The notes under the pieces were generated by a model. The model worked only from the letters and a program-made list of their open reading frames with translations, searched no databases and was not told where the DNA came from. A stretch of 42,883 nucleotides of DNA. Source: Bacteroidota bacterium (GTDB lineage Bacteria > Bacteroidota > Bacteroidia > AKYH767-A > OLB10). The DNA is taken from positions 1 to 42,883 of the forward strand of contig CANGJU010000009.1 in assembly GCA_947453935.1 (NCBI GenBank), given 5' to 3'. A program made the translations under genes and the position numbers. Positions 29,301 to 36,819 of this stretch are shown here, piece by piece (position 1 is the stretch's first letter; each line of letters starts with the position of its first letter).

Positions 29301-29631
29301 CTGAGCCTAACCCGATATTGCTTTGTTCGAAGTCTGTTAGTTTGTTGTATATGATAAATTGAAATCGTCCATTAATTTTATAATCGAACAATTGTTCAAT
29401 TTCAGCAATTTCGTTTTCTGCTACTCTACCTGTATATTGCGCTAATTCTTGGCCACCTAAATAGTAGTAAGTATCAAAGTTTTTAAATCGGTAAAAAGTC
29501 CAAAGGAAATCAGTGTATTGAACTCTGTTTTTACCAAAAGTCATTTGATAACCTCTACTGAACTGCGCAAATATAGTTGTCTGGCAAGAGACAATTAAAA
29601 TTACAGTCCATATTACAATTAGTTTTCTCAA
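26350..29631 (-). CDS. TolB-like beta-propeller plus C-terminal Omp85-like barrel, with N-terminal peptidase-MA-like region
   Basis: 1093 aa; signal peptide; FPDWYIKGLIMYVAKGW; propeller repeats (LSPDGNSIVYVENNAGKYKLFTYDL, VAWHPSGKFIASIFEKKGKYRL, FSYSSSGNDIVLSGIQKGQSDIFIFNPRT); C-terminal barrel with GFGDIGTAWTGSSPYG...RADWAWGIDDG. Confidence 0.83.
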   Translation of the reverse strand: MRKLIVIWTVILIVSCQTTIFAQFSRGYQMTFGKNRVQYTDFLWTFYRFKNFDTYYYLGGQELAQYTGRVAENEIAEIEQLFDYKINGRFQFIIYNKLTDFEQSNIGLGSEDLNTNTGGLTKIVGNKVLVYYDGDYRHFKEQLRAGITQVLINQLLYGGSVKERVQSAALINFPDWYIKGLIMYVAKGWSLENDNQLRTLIIGKGVKNFNVLCDINSTLAGQSLWNFVIARYGPSTVSNLIYMSRVNKNIEGGFVYVIGSSLKELNKNWKEYYTQVYKNDDSLFVDVNQKPSIIFKKKVKNITQLKLSPDGNSIVYVENNAGKYKLFTYDLTRKKRKKLFKGGYKHENTIIDETNPLVAWHPSGKFIASIFEKKGKYRLDYFELGRKTKHTSSKFFYFDKVLDFSYSSSGNDIVLSGIQKGQSDIFIFNPRTKFTRQITNDRWDDANPKFVMNDQYIVFQSTRYTDSLKTTSFKQREELFTSKTSDLFLYDCLNFSPKLIQLTNTPLINETSPLMIDNAHFMFLSDISGIKNRQLATLDSTIAFIDTSIHYKYLVNIENISNYKNDILLQDVNSNKTKSVFLNYADSRFKLYVTNNSELANQPSIKINKTNLRKQQDKEGIPKERQKDINSIIDLTEIKQNTETTKDTNTVHSSNAFISEFSKSKKNTVKNTTVSEFNNDTLVIVNTDSGFYQMPKQRNYDITFAPTYVLTQLDNSLINETYQTFTGGAVFFDPGLNALFKVGLNDLMDDYRLVGGVKLSGNLNSNEYYLSYENLKHQTDQQWSFYRQSREEIYTYNYLKVNTHNLRYAVRYPFNDLTSLRWSASFRNDRIVNLSTDVANLLAPNNHENWASSRLEFVHDNTINIGLNLYNGIRYKLFAEYFDQLDRNKSDLTVLGLDVRMYKKIHRQIIWANRIAASTSFGNDKLIYYLGSTDNSFTPVNNFNQNIQIDYSKNYAFQTVASNLRGFTQNIRNGNSFALINSEIRFPIFQYLIHKPIRTDFFRNFQVVGFGDIGTAWTGSSPYGKNNSLFQADYPGNPISITVTKDIEPIVGGYGFGLRSRVLGYFVRADWAWGIDDGVKQPRLFYFSLGLDF

Positions 29632-29719
29632 TTAATTTATTGATAAAATGAAAGGCGAATTTAGTGAATTTGTATGCTAAATAGTAGGCAATATTCGAAT
29701 AAAAATAGTTGTTTATGCT

Positions 29720-29727
29720 TATTTTTG
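29720..29727 (+). promoter_or_regulatory. Candidate -7 element upstream of gldC
   Basis: TATTTTTG matches TAnnTTTG, 24 nt upstream of the ATG; no clear -33. Confidence 0.4.
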
Positions 29728-29751
29728 ACTCGCATTTTATAAATAACGAAT

Positions 29752-30099
29752 ATGAGCACAAATGAGATCGCAAAACAGTCTGATATAAATATTCAGGTAG
29801 CACTTAATAGTGAAAAGCATCCTGTTAAAATTGAGTGGATGGCACAAGACTCTGGTCTTGATGGAAAGAAAGAATCGAAGGCTATGATGTTAGCTTTTTG
29901 GGATAAAATTGAAAAAAGCACAATGCGAATTGATTTGTGGACAACTGAAATGACGGTAGAAGAGATGCAGTTTTTTACTTACGAGACACTTAGAAGTATG
30001 GCTGACTCTTACGAACGTGCTACTAGTGATAAAGAATTATCGAAGGAAATGCGAGATTTTGCTGCTAAATTCGGAAAAGCCGCGAAGGTTTTAAAATAA
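29752..30099 (+). CDS. gldC: Gliding-motility-associated protein GldC
   Basis: Small soluble protein SDINIQVALNSEKHPVKIEWMAQDSG...KAMMLAFWDKIEKSTMRIDLWTTEMTVEEM recognised as GldC family. Confidence 0.9.
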   Translation: MSTNEIAKQSDINIQVALNSEKHPVKIEWMAQDSGLDGKKESKAMMLAFWDKIEKSTMRIDLWTTEMTVEEMQFFTYETLRSMADSYERATSDKELSKEMRDFAAKFGKAAKVLK

Positions 30100-30678
30100 T
30101 CAGATTAGTCCTTGAATATATTGCAGCAACTCATCTTTTCCTGTTCTATTAGTTGCTGAAGTAACGAAAACGGGCGGTAGTTCTTCCCAGGTGCTTAATA
30201 ATGCAGATTTGTAGTCATTGACTTTTTTCAAAGCTTGGTTTGGTGTTAGTTTATCCGCTTTGGTAAAAACAATCGAAAAAGGAACCCCATTTGTCCCTAA
30301 AAATTCAATGAAGTCCAAATCGTTTTTCTGAGGCTCTAAACGAATATCAATTAAAACAAATGTTGTAATAAGTTGCTCTCTATTTAAGAAATAGGATTTC
30401 ATTAACGACTCCCATTCGGCGCGTGTAGCCTGTGATACTTTTGCGAAACCATATCCAGGTAAATCAACCAAGTGCCATTTTTCATTGATGATAAAATGAT
30501 TGATGGTTTGTGTTTTTCCAGGGCTACCAGATGTCTTTGCTAAGCCTTTTGAGCTTGTGAGTGTATTAATCAATGATGATTTACCTACATTGCTTCGTCC
30601 AATAAAAGCAAATTCAGGAATTTCGGAAGTGGGCAGCTGACTTAATTGAACAGAGCTTTTTACAAATAGTGCTTTCAT
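30100..30678 (-). CDS. engB: Ribosome biogenesis GTP-binding protein EngB/YsxC
   Basis: FIGRSNVGKSSLINTL, SPGKTQTINHF, LVDLPGYGFAKV, FTKADKL motifs. Confidence 0.95.
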   Translation of the reverse strand: MKALFVKSSVQLSQLPTSEIPEFAFIGRSNVGKSSLINTLTSSKGLAKTSGSPGKTQTINHFIINEKWHLVDLPGYGFAKVSQATRAEWESLMKSYFLNREQLITTFVLIDIRLEPQKNDLDFIEFLGTNGVPFSIVFTKADKLTPNQALKKVNDYKSALLSTWEELPPVFVTSATNRTGKDELLQYIQGLI

Positions 30679-30684
30679 TCAATA

Positions 30685-31617
30685 TTATTTTCCTTTTGTG
30701 TAAGTGTTGATATGTCTTCCTACTTTCGGTTCATACATATCCTTTAACGTTACCAGGATTCCTGTTTCTTCAACATCTCCAAAATACTCGTTTAATGATG
30801 TGCCGAAAGTTCTCATTGATGGAGACAAATTCATGTAAGAGTTAATTAATGGAGGGATGTTTTCGCCTAATGCGCGCACTTTGGCATTAAGTATTTTGTG
30901 TCCTTCTTTATAATCAAGATTTTTTATTTCGTTGATAAATTCGGTCACATCACTTGTAACAGGAAGCGAATGTATGGGCGTTACCAGTTTGTCGGGATCG
31001 CTAAAATAATGCTGCATAAAAGAGAGTATATAATCCCTTGCGAGTAAATTAAAATGGCGATACATAGTAACTTTTCCGAAGAAATATTTAATGTCGGGGT
31101 TTTCAATAACCAATGCACCTAATCCATCCCATAAATTATCTAGAGAAAATAATCCTCTGCGATTTTCAGGACGTGGTTGATATTTTGGCTGAACAAAGGA
31201 ACGTCCTAATTCAATTGTATAAGGTAAAAAATCTTTTTTAAATTTTTCAGAGAAATGAAATAGCTCTGTAGTAGCTAAATTATATTCGCCATTCGATTTT
31301 ATTTCAGCATCTCCACACCGAATATAACGGTACCCACCTACGATTTCCTGATCTTCCGGATTCCAAACTACTAATTGGTTATAGCACTTTTCACACGTAT
31401 CTAATTCATCTAAGTCGCAATCTAAACCTGTTCCGCCACCAGCTTCTCTGAATGTTAATTCGCGTAAGCGTCCGATTTCTCTAAGTGTGTTAGGAGAATT
31501 ATGAATATTTACATTGTAAATATGATTCGAGCCGTTGTTTGTTGAACGCAAAAAAGTGGCGTCATTCAACTCACTTTTCAGTATTGATAATTCAACTGGA
31601 TCAATCAATGGATTCAT
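30685..31617 (-). CDS. N-acyltransferase of the OlsB/GlsB (hemolysin-like) family
   Basis: LRELTFREAGGGTGLDCDLDELDTCEKCYNQLVVWNPEDQEIVGGYRYI, ELGRSFVQPKYQPRPENRRGLFSLDNLWDGL. Confidence 0.82.
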   Translation of the reverse strand: MNPLIDPVELSILKSELNDATFLRSTNNGSNHIYNVNIHNSPNTLREIGRLRELTFREAGGGTGLDCDLDELDTCEKCYNQLVVWNPEDQEIVGGYRYIRCGDAEIKSNGEYNLATTELFHFSEKFKKDFLPYTIELGRSFVQPKYQPRPENRRGLFSLDNLWDGLGALVIENPDIKYFFGKVTMYRHFNLLARDYILSFMQHYFSDPDKLVTPIHSLPVTSDVTEFINEIKNLDYKEGHKILNAKVRALGENIPPLINSYMNLSPSMRTFGTSLNEYFGDVEETGILVTLKDMYEPKVGRHINTYTKGK

Positions 31618-31652
31618 TATTCAACTAATATTATTTTCAAAGATAACTAAAA

Positions 31653-32516
31653 CTATTTCCCATCAAAAACCACTTCGTTTAATTTAGTTTTATTTGAATA
31701 AATAAATTCTTTAACATATTGCGCCCATTCAACATCCGATTTTGAATTGTCGAATTTATCAGGAGATATTGGTTTACCAAATGTAATATGAATTTTTTTG
31801 CCACGCTGATGATACATCTCATCCATCAGATACAACATTTCGATATTGGCTTTTAGTCCTATGAAAGTTCTTATTTTTGAAAGGTTATAAAAGAAGGATG
31901 AGTTTATTCCTGTGATATGAACCGGAATAATTGGTTTGTTAAATTTCTTTGCTTTTACAACAAAACTTTTTTTCCATTCTAAATCTTTAATTATACCTTT
32001 TTCTTGCTTTCGTGACACCATTCCTGCAGGAAAAATGAGAACTAGCTGATCAGAGTTGTATTGTTGATCGATTAAATCTAGTGTTGACACTGGATTTTTC
32101 CCATGCTTATTTACTCCGATAAATTCTTTCTCAAAGTTTTTAATATTTAAAAGAATATCATTTACAATAAATTTTATGTCTTGTCTTTTTTTGCCAACAG
32201 TTTGAATGAATGCGATCGCGTCAATTCCACCTAGTGGATGATTTGCAGCTACAATAGCGCCTCCTATTTCTGGTAAATTTTCGATACCACTATAAGTTAC
32301 AATTGGACCAAAATCATGGATGATTGCATCAGCAAATTCAAATGAATTTTTATGTCCGTTTTTCCTGATAAAGTTGTTAACGAAATCCTGGTGCACAATG
32401 CGTTTTAAATATCGAATGATAAAGCGCGGTAAGACTTTTAAAAGTTTTGGATTCTTAGAGGCTAATACCTCTTCTATATTGATAAAATCTTTCTTCTGCA
32501 TTTCCATTAATCGCAA
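31653..32516 (-). CDS. PlsC-like 1-acyl-glycerol-3-phosphate acyltransferase homolog (candidate OlsA/GlsA-type O-acyltransferase)
   Basis: GGAIVAANHPLGGIDAIAFI, VLIFPAGMVSRKQEKGIIKDLEWKKSF, KPIIPVHITG. The track start gives MRLMEMQKKDF...; an internal ATG start is also possible. Confidence 0.82.
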   Translation of the reverse strand: MRLMEMQKKDFINIEEVLASKNPKLLKVLPRFIIRYLKRIVHQDFVNNFIRKNGHKNSFEFADAIIHDFGPIVTYSGIENLPEIGGAIVAANHPLGGIDAIAFIQTVGKKRQDIKFIVNDILLNIKNFEKEFIGVNKHGKNPVSTLDLIDQQYNSDQLVLIFPAGMVSRKQEKGIIKDLEWKKSFVVKAKKFNKPIIPVHITGINSSFFYNLSKIRTFIGLKANIEMLYLMDEMYHQRGKKIHITFGKPISPDKFDNSKSDVEWAQYVKEFIYSNKTKLNEVVFDGK

Positions 32517-32885
32517 AAGTAATTATGTAAATCATAAATCAGATTTTAATCAAGGAAAGATTGTGGTGTGAGAAAGTGGGAGACACTATTTTGATAAAAT
32601 TCATTAGAAATGTATTCAAGTATCTGAAAAACAGATGTAAAGAATGTTTTTATGTCATTTTATGACTTTTTAAAAATCTCCTTGATCGGACGTTGCAAAA
32701 GACTATGAACTGGCTATTTCAATCAGCAGGAAATTGGCTGTGTAAGCCAATAGTATTTATTGTAAATAATTAAAAATCAAATTCTTTAATACGAAAATCT
32801 GCTAGTAGATGCCAAGGCAACTGCATTTTGACGGTTGATTTTTAGTGAGCTGATAATCAGATTGATGCATAAAGTTGTAAACAAA

Positions 32886-32953
32886 GTGGGAGAAAGTGGT
32901 AAAAAGTGGGAGAAAATCGTTTATTTTTACATCCCATCAACAAATAGTGGGAA
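32886..32953 (+). promoter_or_regulatory. MraZ-box-like repeats upstream of mraZ
   Basis: GTGGGAG at 32886, GTGGTAA at 32896, GTGGGAG at 32906 (10-bp spacing) and GTGGGAA at 32947, just before the mraZ ATG (32968). MraZ is known to bind TGGGN repeats upstream of its own operon. Confidence 0.75.
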
Positions 32954-32967
32954 AATCTAAATAAAGC

Positions 32968-33444
32968 ATGACACAGTTTTTAGGAGAATATGATTGCAAG
33001 CTAGACGCGAAAGGGCGTTTGAGTCTGCCTTCTGCTATCCGTAAGAAGGTGTCGCCAGAGGCGCAGGAAAAGTTTGTTGTGAATCGCGGCTATGAAAACT
33101 GCTTGCACTTATACCCAATGGATGAGTGGATGAAAGTGAGTGCGGAGGTAAACAAGTTAAATCTGGATGTTAAAGACAATCGACTTTACGCACGCTATTT
33201 CTTCAGAGGTGCAACAGAGATTGAGTTAGATGCAGCAGGTAGAATTTTATTGCCGAAGTCGTTGTGCGAGCACGCGGGTATTGATAAAGAAATTGTGTTG
33301 TCAGCTTTCGGATCTAAAATAGAAATATGGTCGAAAGACAAATACAAAGAGATGATCTCTAATGAGCCTGATGATATTTCTGATTTAGGAGAGAAAGTAA
33401 TGGGTAAAATTAATAAGAGTGGAGAAGAAGGTGGGGTATCATGA
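32968..33444 (+). CDS. mraZ: Transcriptional regulator MraZ
   Basis: FLGEYDCKLDAKGRLSLPSAIRKK and second repeat ATEIELDAAGRILLPKSLCEHAGI: two AbrB-like MraZ half-domains. Confidence 0.96.
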   Translation: MTQFLGEYDCKLDAKGRLSLPSAIRKKVSPEAQEKFVVNRGYENCLHLYPMDEWMKVSAEVNKLNLDVKDNRLYARYFFRGATEIELDAAGRILLPKSLCEHAGIDKEIVLSAFGSKIEIWSKDKYKEMISNEPDDISDLGEKVMGKINKSGEEGGVS

Positions 33445-34330
33445 GCCGGTCATGCTGGCTGAGTGTATTGATGGGCTCAATATAATCGAGGGTGGTGTAT
33501 ACGTAGATGTAACATTTGGAGGAGGAGGGCATTCAAGAGCGATTTTGAATGCAATGAAGGGAGGAAAGTTAATTGCATTTGATCAGGATTCGGATGCGTT
33601 GCAAAATGCTCCTGATGATTCAAGATTTCAATTAATAAACAAAAATTTTTGTGAGTTGAAATCAGCTTTAAATGCAATAGGGGTCTTTGAAATAGATGGT
33701 TTACTTGCTGATTTAGGCGTTTCATCACATCAGTTTGATGAAGGCGAAAGAGGATTTTCAATTCGCTTTGATGCAAAGCTCGATATGCGTATGAATCAAT
33801 CAGAAGGACTAACGGCAGAGGACATCCTAAATGATTATGATCAAAAAGAGTTGGCTCGTTTATTCTGGGAGTATGGTGAATTGAGGTCTGCTAATCGATT
33901 AGCGATGCTGATAATTAATGAACGAGCAAAAAAAAGAATTGAAACAGTTGAAGAGTTGAAAGCAGTAGTTAGTTCATGTGCACCAAAATTTAAAGATCAT
34001 ACATTCTATGCTCAGTTATTTCAAGCATTGCGAATAGAGGTAAACCAAGAGTTAAAGGTATTAGAAGATATGTTGTTGCAGGCGGTTGAAGTATTAAAGC
34101 CAGGAGGAAGGTTAGTAGTGATGAGCTATCATTCATTAGAAGATAGGATTGTAAAAAACATCATTAACAAAGGAAGTGTTGCAGGGGAATTACAAAAAGA
34201 TTTTTATGGGAATGTAATTGGTGTTCCTTTAAAAGCAATTAATAAAAAGCCAATTGAAGCAAGTGAAGTAGAGATTAAATCAAATACACGTTCTCGAAGT
34301 GCCAAGCTAAGAATTGCAGAAAAAAAATGA
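33419..34330 (+). CDS. rsmH: 16S rRNA (cytosine1402-N4)-methyltransferase
   Basis: YHEPVMLAECIDGL, VDVTFGGGGHSRAIL, GLLADLGVSSHQFDEGERGFSIRFDAKLDMRM motifs; GTG start inside mraZ. Confidence 0.95.
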   Translation: MEKKVGYHEPVMLAECIDGLNIIEGGVYVDVTFGGGGHSRAILNAMKGGKLIAFDQDSDALQNAPDDSRFQLINKNFCELKSALNAIGVFEIDGLLADLGVSSHQFDEGERGFSIRFDAKLDMRMNQSEGLTAEDILNDYDQKELARLFWEYGELRSANRLAMLIINERAKKRIETVEELKAVVSSCAPKFKDHTFYAQLFQALRIEVNQELKVLEDMLLQAVEVLKPGGRLVVMSYHSLEDRIVKNIINKGSVAGELQKDFYGNVIGVPLKAINKKPIEASEVEIKSNTRSRSAKLRIAEKK

Positions 34331-34734
34331 ATAAAATAAAAAAGAAAGAGACTGAAGAAATTCCTGCGGTAGAGCAGGAAAAAGAGAAGTCGTCTTCTTT
34401 TAATTTTTCTGTAGATAAATTGATGAATCTTTTTAAGGTATTCAATTTATTTAATCGTGATGCGGTAATTCGAAATATACCATTTGTGCTTTATCTCACA
34501 TTTATTGCATTATTCTATATCTGGAATTCATATACGATTGATAAGACAGTTCGTGAGATTGATAAAACTGATAAGGAATTAAAAGAGTTGCGATCAGAAT
34601 TTATCACAGGTAAGTCTGACTTAATGTACAAATGTAAAATGACAGAGGTGGCAAAAAATATTGAGATGTACGGAATCAAAGAAAGTAAAGAAGCTCCCAA
34701 AAAAATTATCAATAAAAAAGCAGAAACTGAATAA
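34327..34734 (+). CDS. FtsL-like cell-division protein
   Basis: Single TM segment (NIPFVLYLTFIALFYIWNSY) followed by coiled coil; position between rsmH and ftsI. Confidence 0.8.
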   Translation: MNKIKKKETEEIPAVEQEKEKSSSFNFSVDKLMNLFKVFNLFNRDAVIRNIPFVLYLTFIALFYIWNSYTIDKTVREIDKTDKELKELRSEFITGKSDLMYKCKMTEVAKNIEMYGIKESKEAPKKIINKKAETE

Positions 34735-34737
34735 ATA

Positions 34738-36819
34738 ATGAGCGGTCAAAAGAAAGATATCTTGCTACGAGTAAACCTGGTTTTTCTGGGGTTTATTCTT
34801 TTTGCTGCTTGTATTCTTTTTAGTATAGGTAAAGTTCAGATAACAGAAGGAGAAATGTGGAGAAGTAAGCAGCAAGCATTGAATTTACGATTTGTTGAAA
34901 TTGAACCAATGCGTGGAAATATTTATGCATGTGATGGTAGTTTGTTGGCAACCTCACTTCCACGTTATGATGTTCATGTAGATATCATGGCACCCGTAAT
35001 TACAAATGCTGTGTTTAATGATAATGTTGATGAGTTAGCTCAGGCTCTAGCAACATTATTTGGTGATAAATCACAAGCTGATTATAAGCAAATGCTTCGT
35101 CAGGCGCGCAATGAAAAAAACAGATATTTTTTAATTAAGCGAAATATATCATTTGATCAAAGAAATCAGCTAGTAAATTTTCCAATTTTTAATTTGAAGA
35201 AAAATAATGGTGGATTAATAATTACACAATTAAGTAAAAGAGAAAAGCCATTTAAAGAATTAGCAAGTAGAACAGTTGGTTTTAAAGTAAAAGATAGTTC
35301 GGTAACATCAGTAGGCATTGAAGGTGCATTTAATGATTACTTGAAAGGAATACGTGGTAAGCGTCTAATGCAACGAATTTCTTCGTCAGTTTGGAAGCCT
35401 GTTAACAATGAGAATGAAATTGAACCTAAGGATGGAAGTGATATTGTTACAACTATCGATATCAATATTCAGGACGTAGCAGAAAATGCATTGTTAGAAA
35501 ATCTTGTTTTACATAATGCAAAAATGGGTTGTGCAATTTTGATGGAAGTCGCAACTGGTGAAATCAAGGCAATTGCTAATCTGAAACAAAATGAACAAGG
35601 CGTATATGAAGAATCATATAATGTAGCAATAGGGAATGCAACTGAACCAGGGTCTACTTTTAAGTTAGCTTCTTACATGGTTGCTATGGAAGATGGTTTT
35701 TTAAATCCTGATGATACAATTCCTGCATACGGAGGAAGAAGAAAATTTGGCATTGAAACAATTGAAGATTCACACCCTGACGGAGTTCAATTTAAAACTG
35801 TAAAGGATGCATTTGCTCATTCATCAAATGTTGCTGTTGCATCAGCTATTACAAAATATTATCAGAAAAATCCTCAGAGTTATGTAAGTGGTTTAAAGAA
35901 ACTTCATCTAGATGGTGATTTAGGAATTAAATTGTCTGGAGCTACGTATATCCCAATTAAAAATACAGGAGACAAAAGTTGGTCGGGCATTACATTGCCT
36001 TTTATGTCGATGGGCTATGAAACACTTCTTACACCGATGCAGCTTTTGACATTTTATAATGCAGTTGCTAATAATGGCAAAATGGTGGCACCTATGTTTG
36101 TTAAAGAAATCAGAAATAAGAGTCAGGTAGTTGAACGTTTCAAGCCAATTATTTTGGCAGACTCAATCTGTTCTCAATCTACAATTAAAAAAGCAAAGGT
36201 TTTATTAGAAGAGGTTGTTAAAACTGGAACAGCTAAAGGAATAAAAAACACCCAATACAATATTGCTGGCAAAACAGGTACTGCACAAATAGCATCTTTG
36301 AATGGTTACGATAAAAAAGCATATCAAGCTTCCTTTTGTGGTTACTTCCCAGCTGAAAATCCGAAGTACTCATGTATCGTAGTGATCTATTCTCCTAATA
36401 ACGGAAAGATTTACGGATCTGAGGTGGCTTGTCCTGTATTTGCAGATATAGCAGCGAAAGTTTATTCGCTTGATGTAAAAATGCATAAGGAGTTAAACCG
36501 AATGCCAGACTCGCTTTTTGCAGGATTCCCAATTGTGAAATCTGGCCAAGCAAATCCAACTTCAAAAGTCGTAAAAACATTATCAATACCATATGATGTT
36601 CAGTCTAACGGTTGGGTAGGTACGAATTTGAAGCAAGTAGATAATTCAACTAGCATAGTGCCAAACGTAGTAGGTATGGGTTTGAGTGATGCAATCTACT
36701 TATTAGAATCATTTGGTTTGATTGTTCAGCCTGTAGGTCGTGGTAAAGTTTGCAAGCAATCTATTAAGGCAGGACAAAAGTTAGAACGAGGTCAAAAAAT
36801 TATTATCGAGTTAATTTAA
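34738..36819 (+). CDS. ftsI: Septal peptidoglycan transpeptidase (PBP2b/3-type) with C-terminal PASTA domain
   Basis: MRGNIYACDGSLLATSLPRYDVHVD, EPGSTFKLASYMVAMEDG (SxxK), SSN (HSSNVAVAS), KTGTAQIAS, C-terminal VPNVVGMGLSDAIYLLESFGLIV PASTA. Confidence 0.95.
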   Translation: MSGQKKDILLRVNLVFLGFILFAACILFSIGKVQITEGEMWRSKQQALNLRFVEIEPMRGNIYACDGSLLATSLPRYDVHVDIMAPVITNAVFNDNVDELAQALATLFGDKSQADYKQMLRQARNEKNRYFLIKRNISFDQRNQLVNFPIFNLKKNNGGLIITQLSKREKPFKELASRTVGFKVKDSSVTSVGIEGAFNDYLKGIRGKRLMQRISSSVWKPVNNENEIEPKDGSDIVTTIDINIQDVAENALLENLVLHNAKMGCAILMEVATGEIKAIANLKQNEQGVYEESYNVAIGNATEPGSTFKLASYMVAMEDGFLNPDDTIPAYGGRRKFGIETIEDSHPDGVQFKTVKDAFAHSSNVAVASAITKYYQKNPQSYVSGLKKLHLDGDLGIKLSGATYIPIKNTGDKSWSGITLPFMSMGYETLLTPMQLLTFYNAVANNGKMVAPMFVKEIRNKSQVVERFKPIILADSICSQSTIKKAKVLLEEVVKTGTAKGIKNTQYNIAGKTGTAQIASLNGYDKKAYQASFCGYFPAENPKYSCIVVIYSPNNGKIYGSEVACPVFADIAAKVYSLDVKMHKELNRMPDSLFAGFPIVKSGQANPTSKVVKTLSIPYDVQSNGWVGTNLKQVDNSTSIVPNVVGMGLSDAIYLLESFGLIVQPVGRGKVCKQSIKAGQKLERGQKIIIELI

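Noticed and set aside
29560-29585. Minus-strand TATATTTGCGC, matching the Bacteroidetes -7 consensus
   Set aside because: Lies inside the signal-peptide codons of the 1093-aa protein (…TTIFAQ), so it is best explained as coding.
29555-29803. 82-aa minus-strand ORF
   Set aside because: Spans the divergent gldC promoter and both gene starts; not plausible as coding.
33477-33776. 99-aa minus-strand ORF
   Set aside because: Antisense to rsmH; His/Leu/Gln-rich shadow composition.
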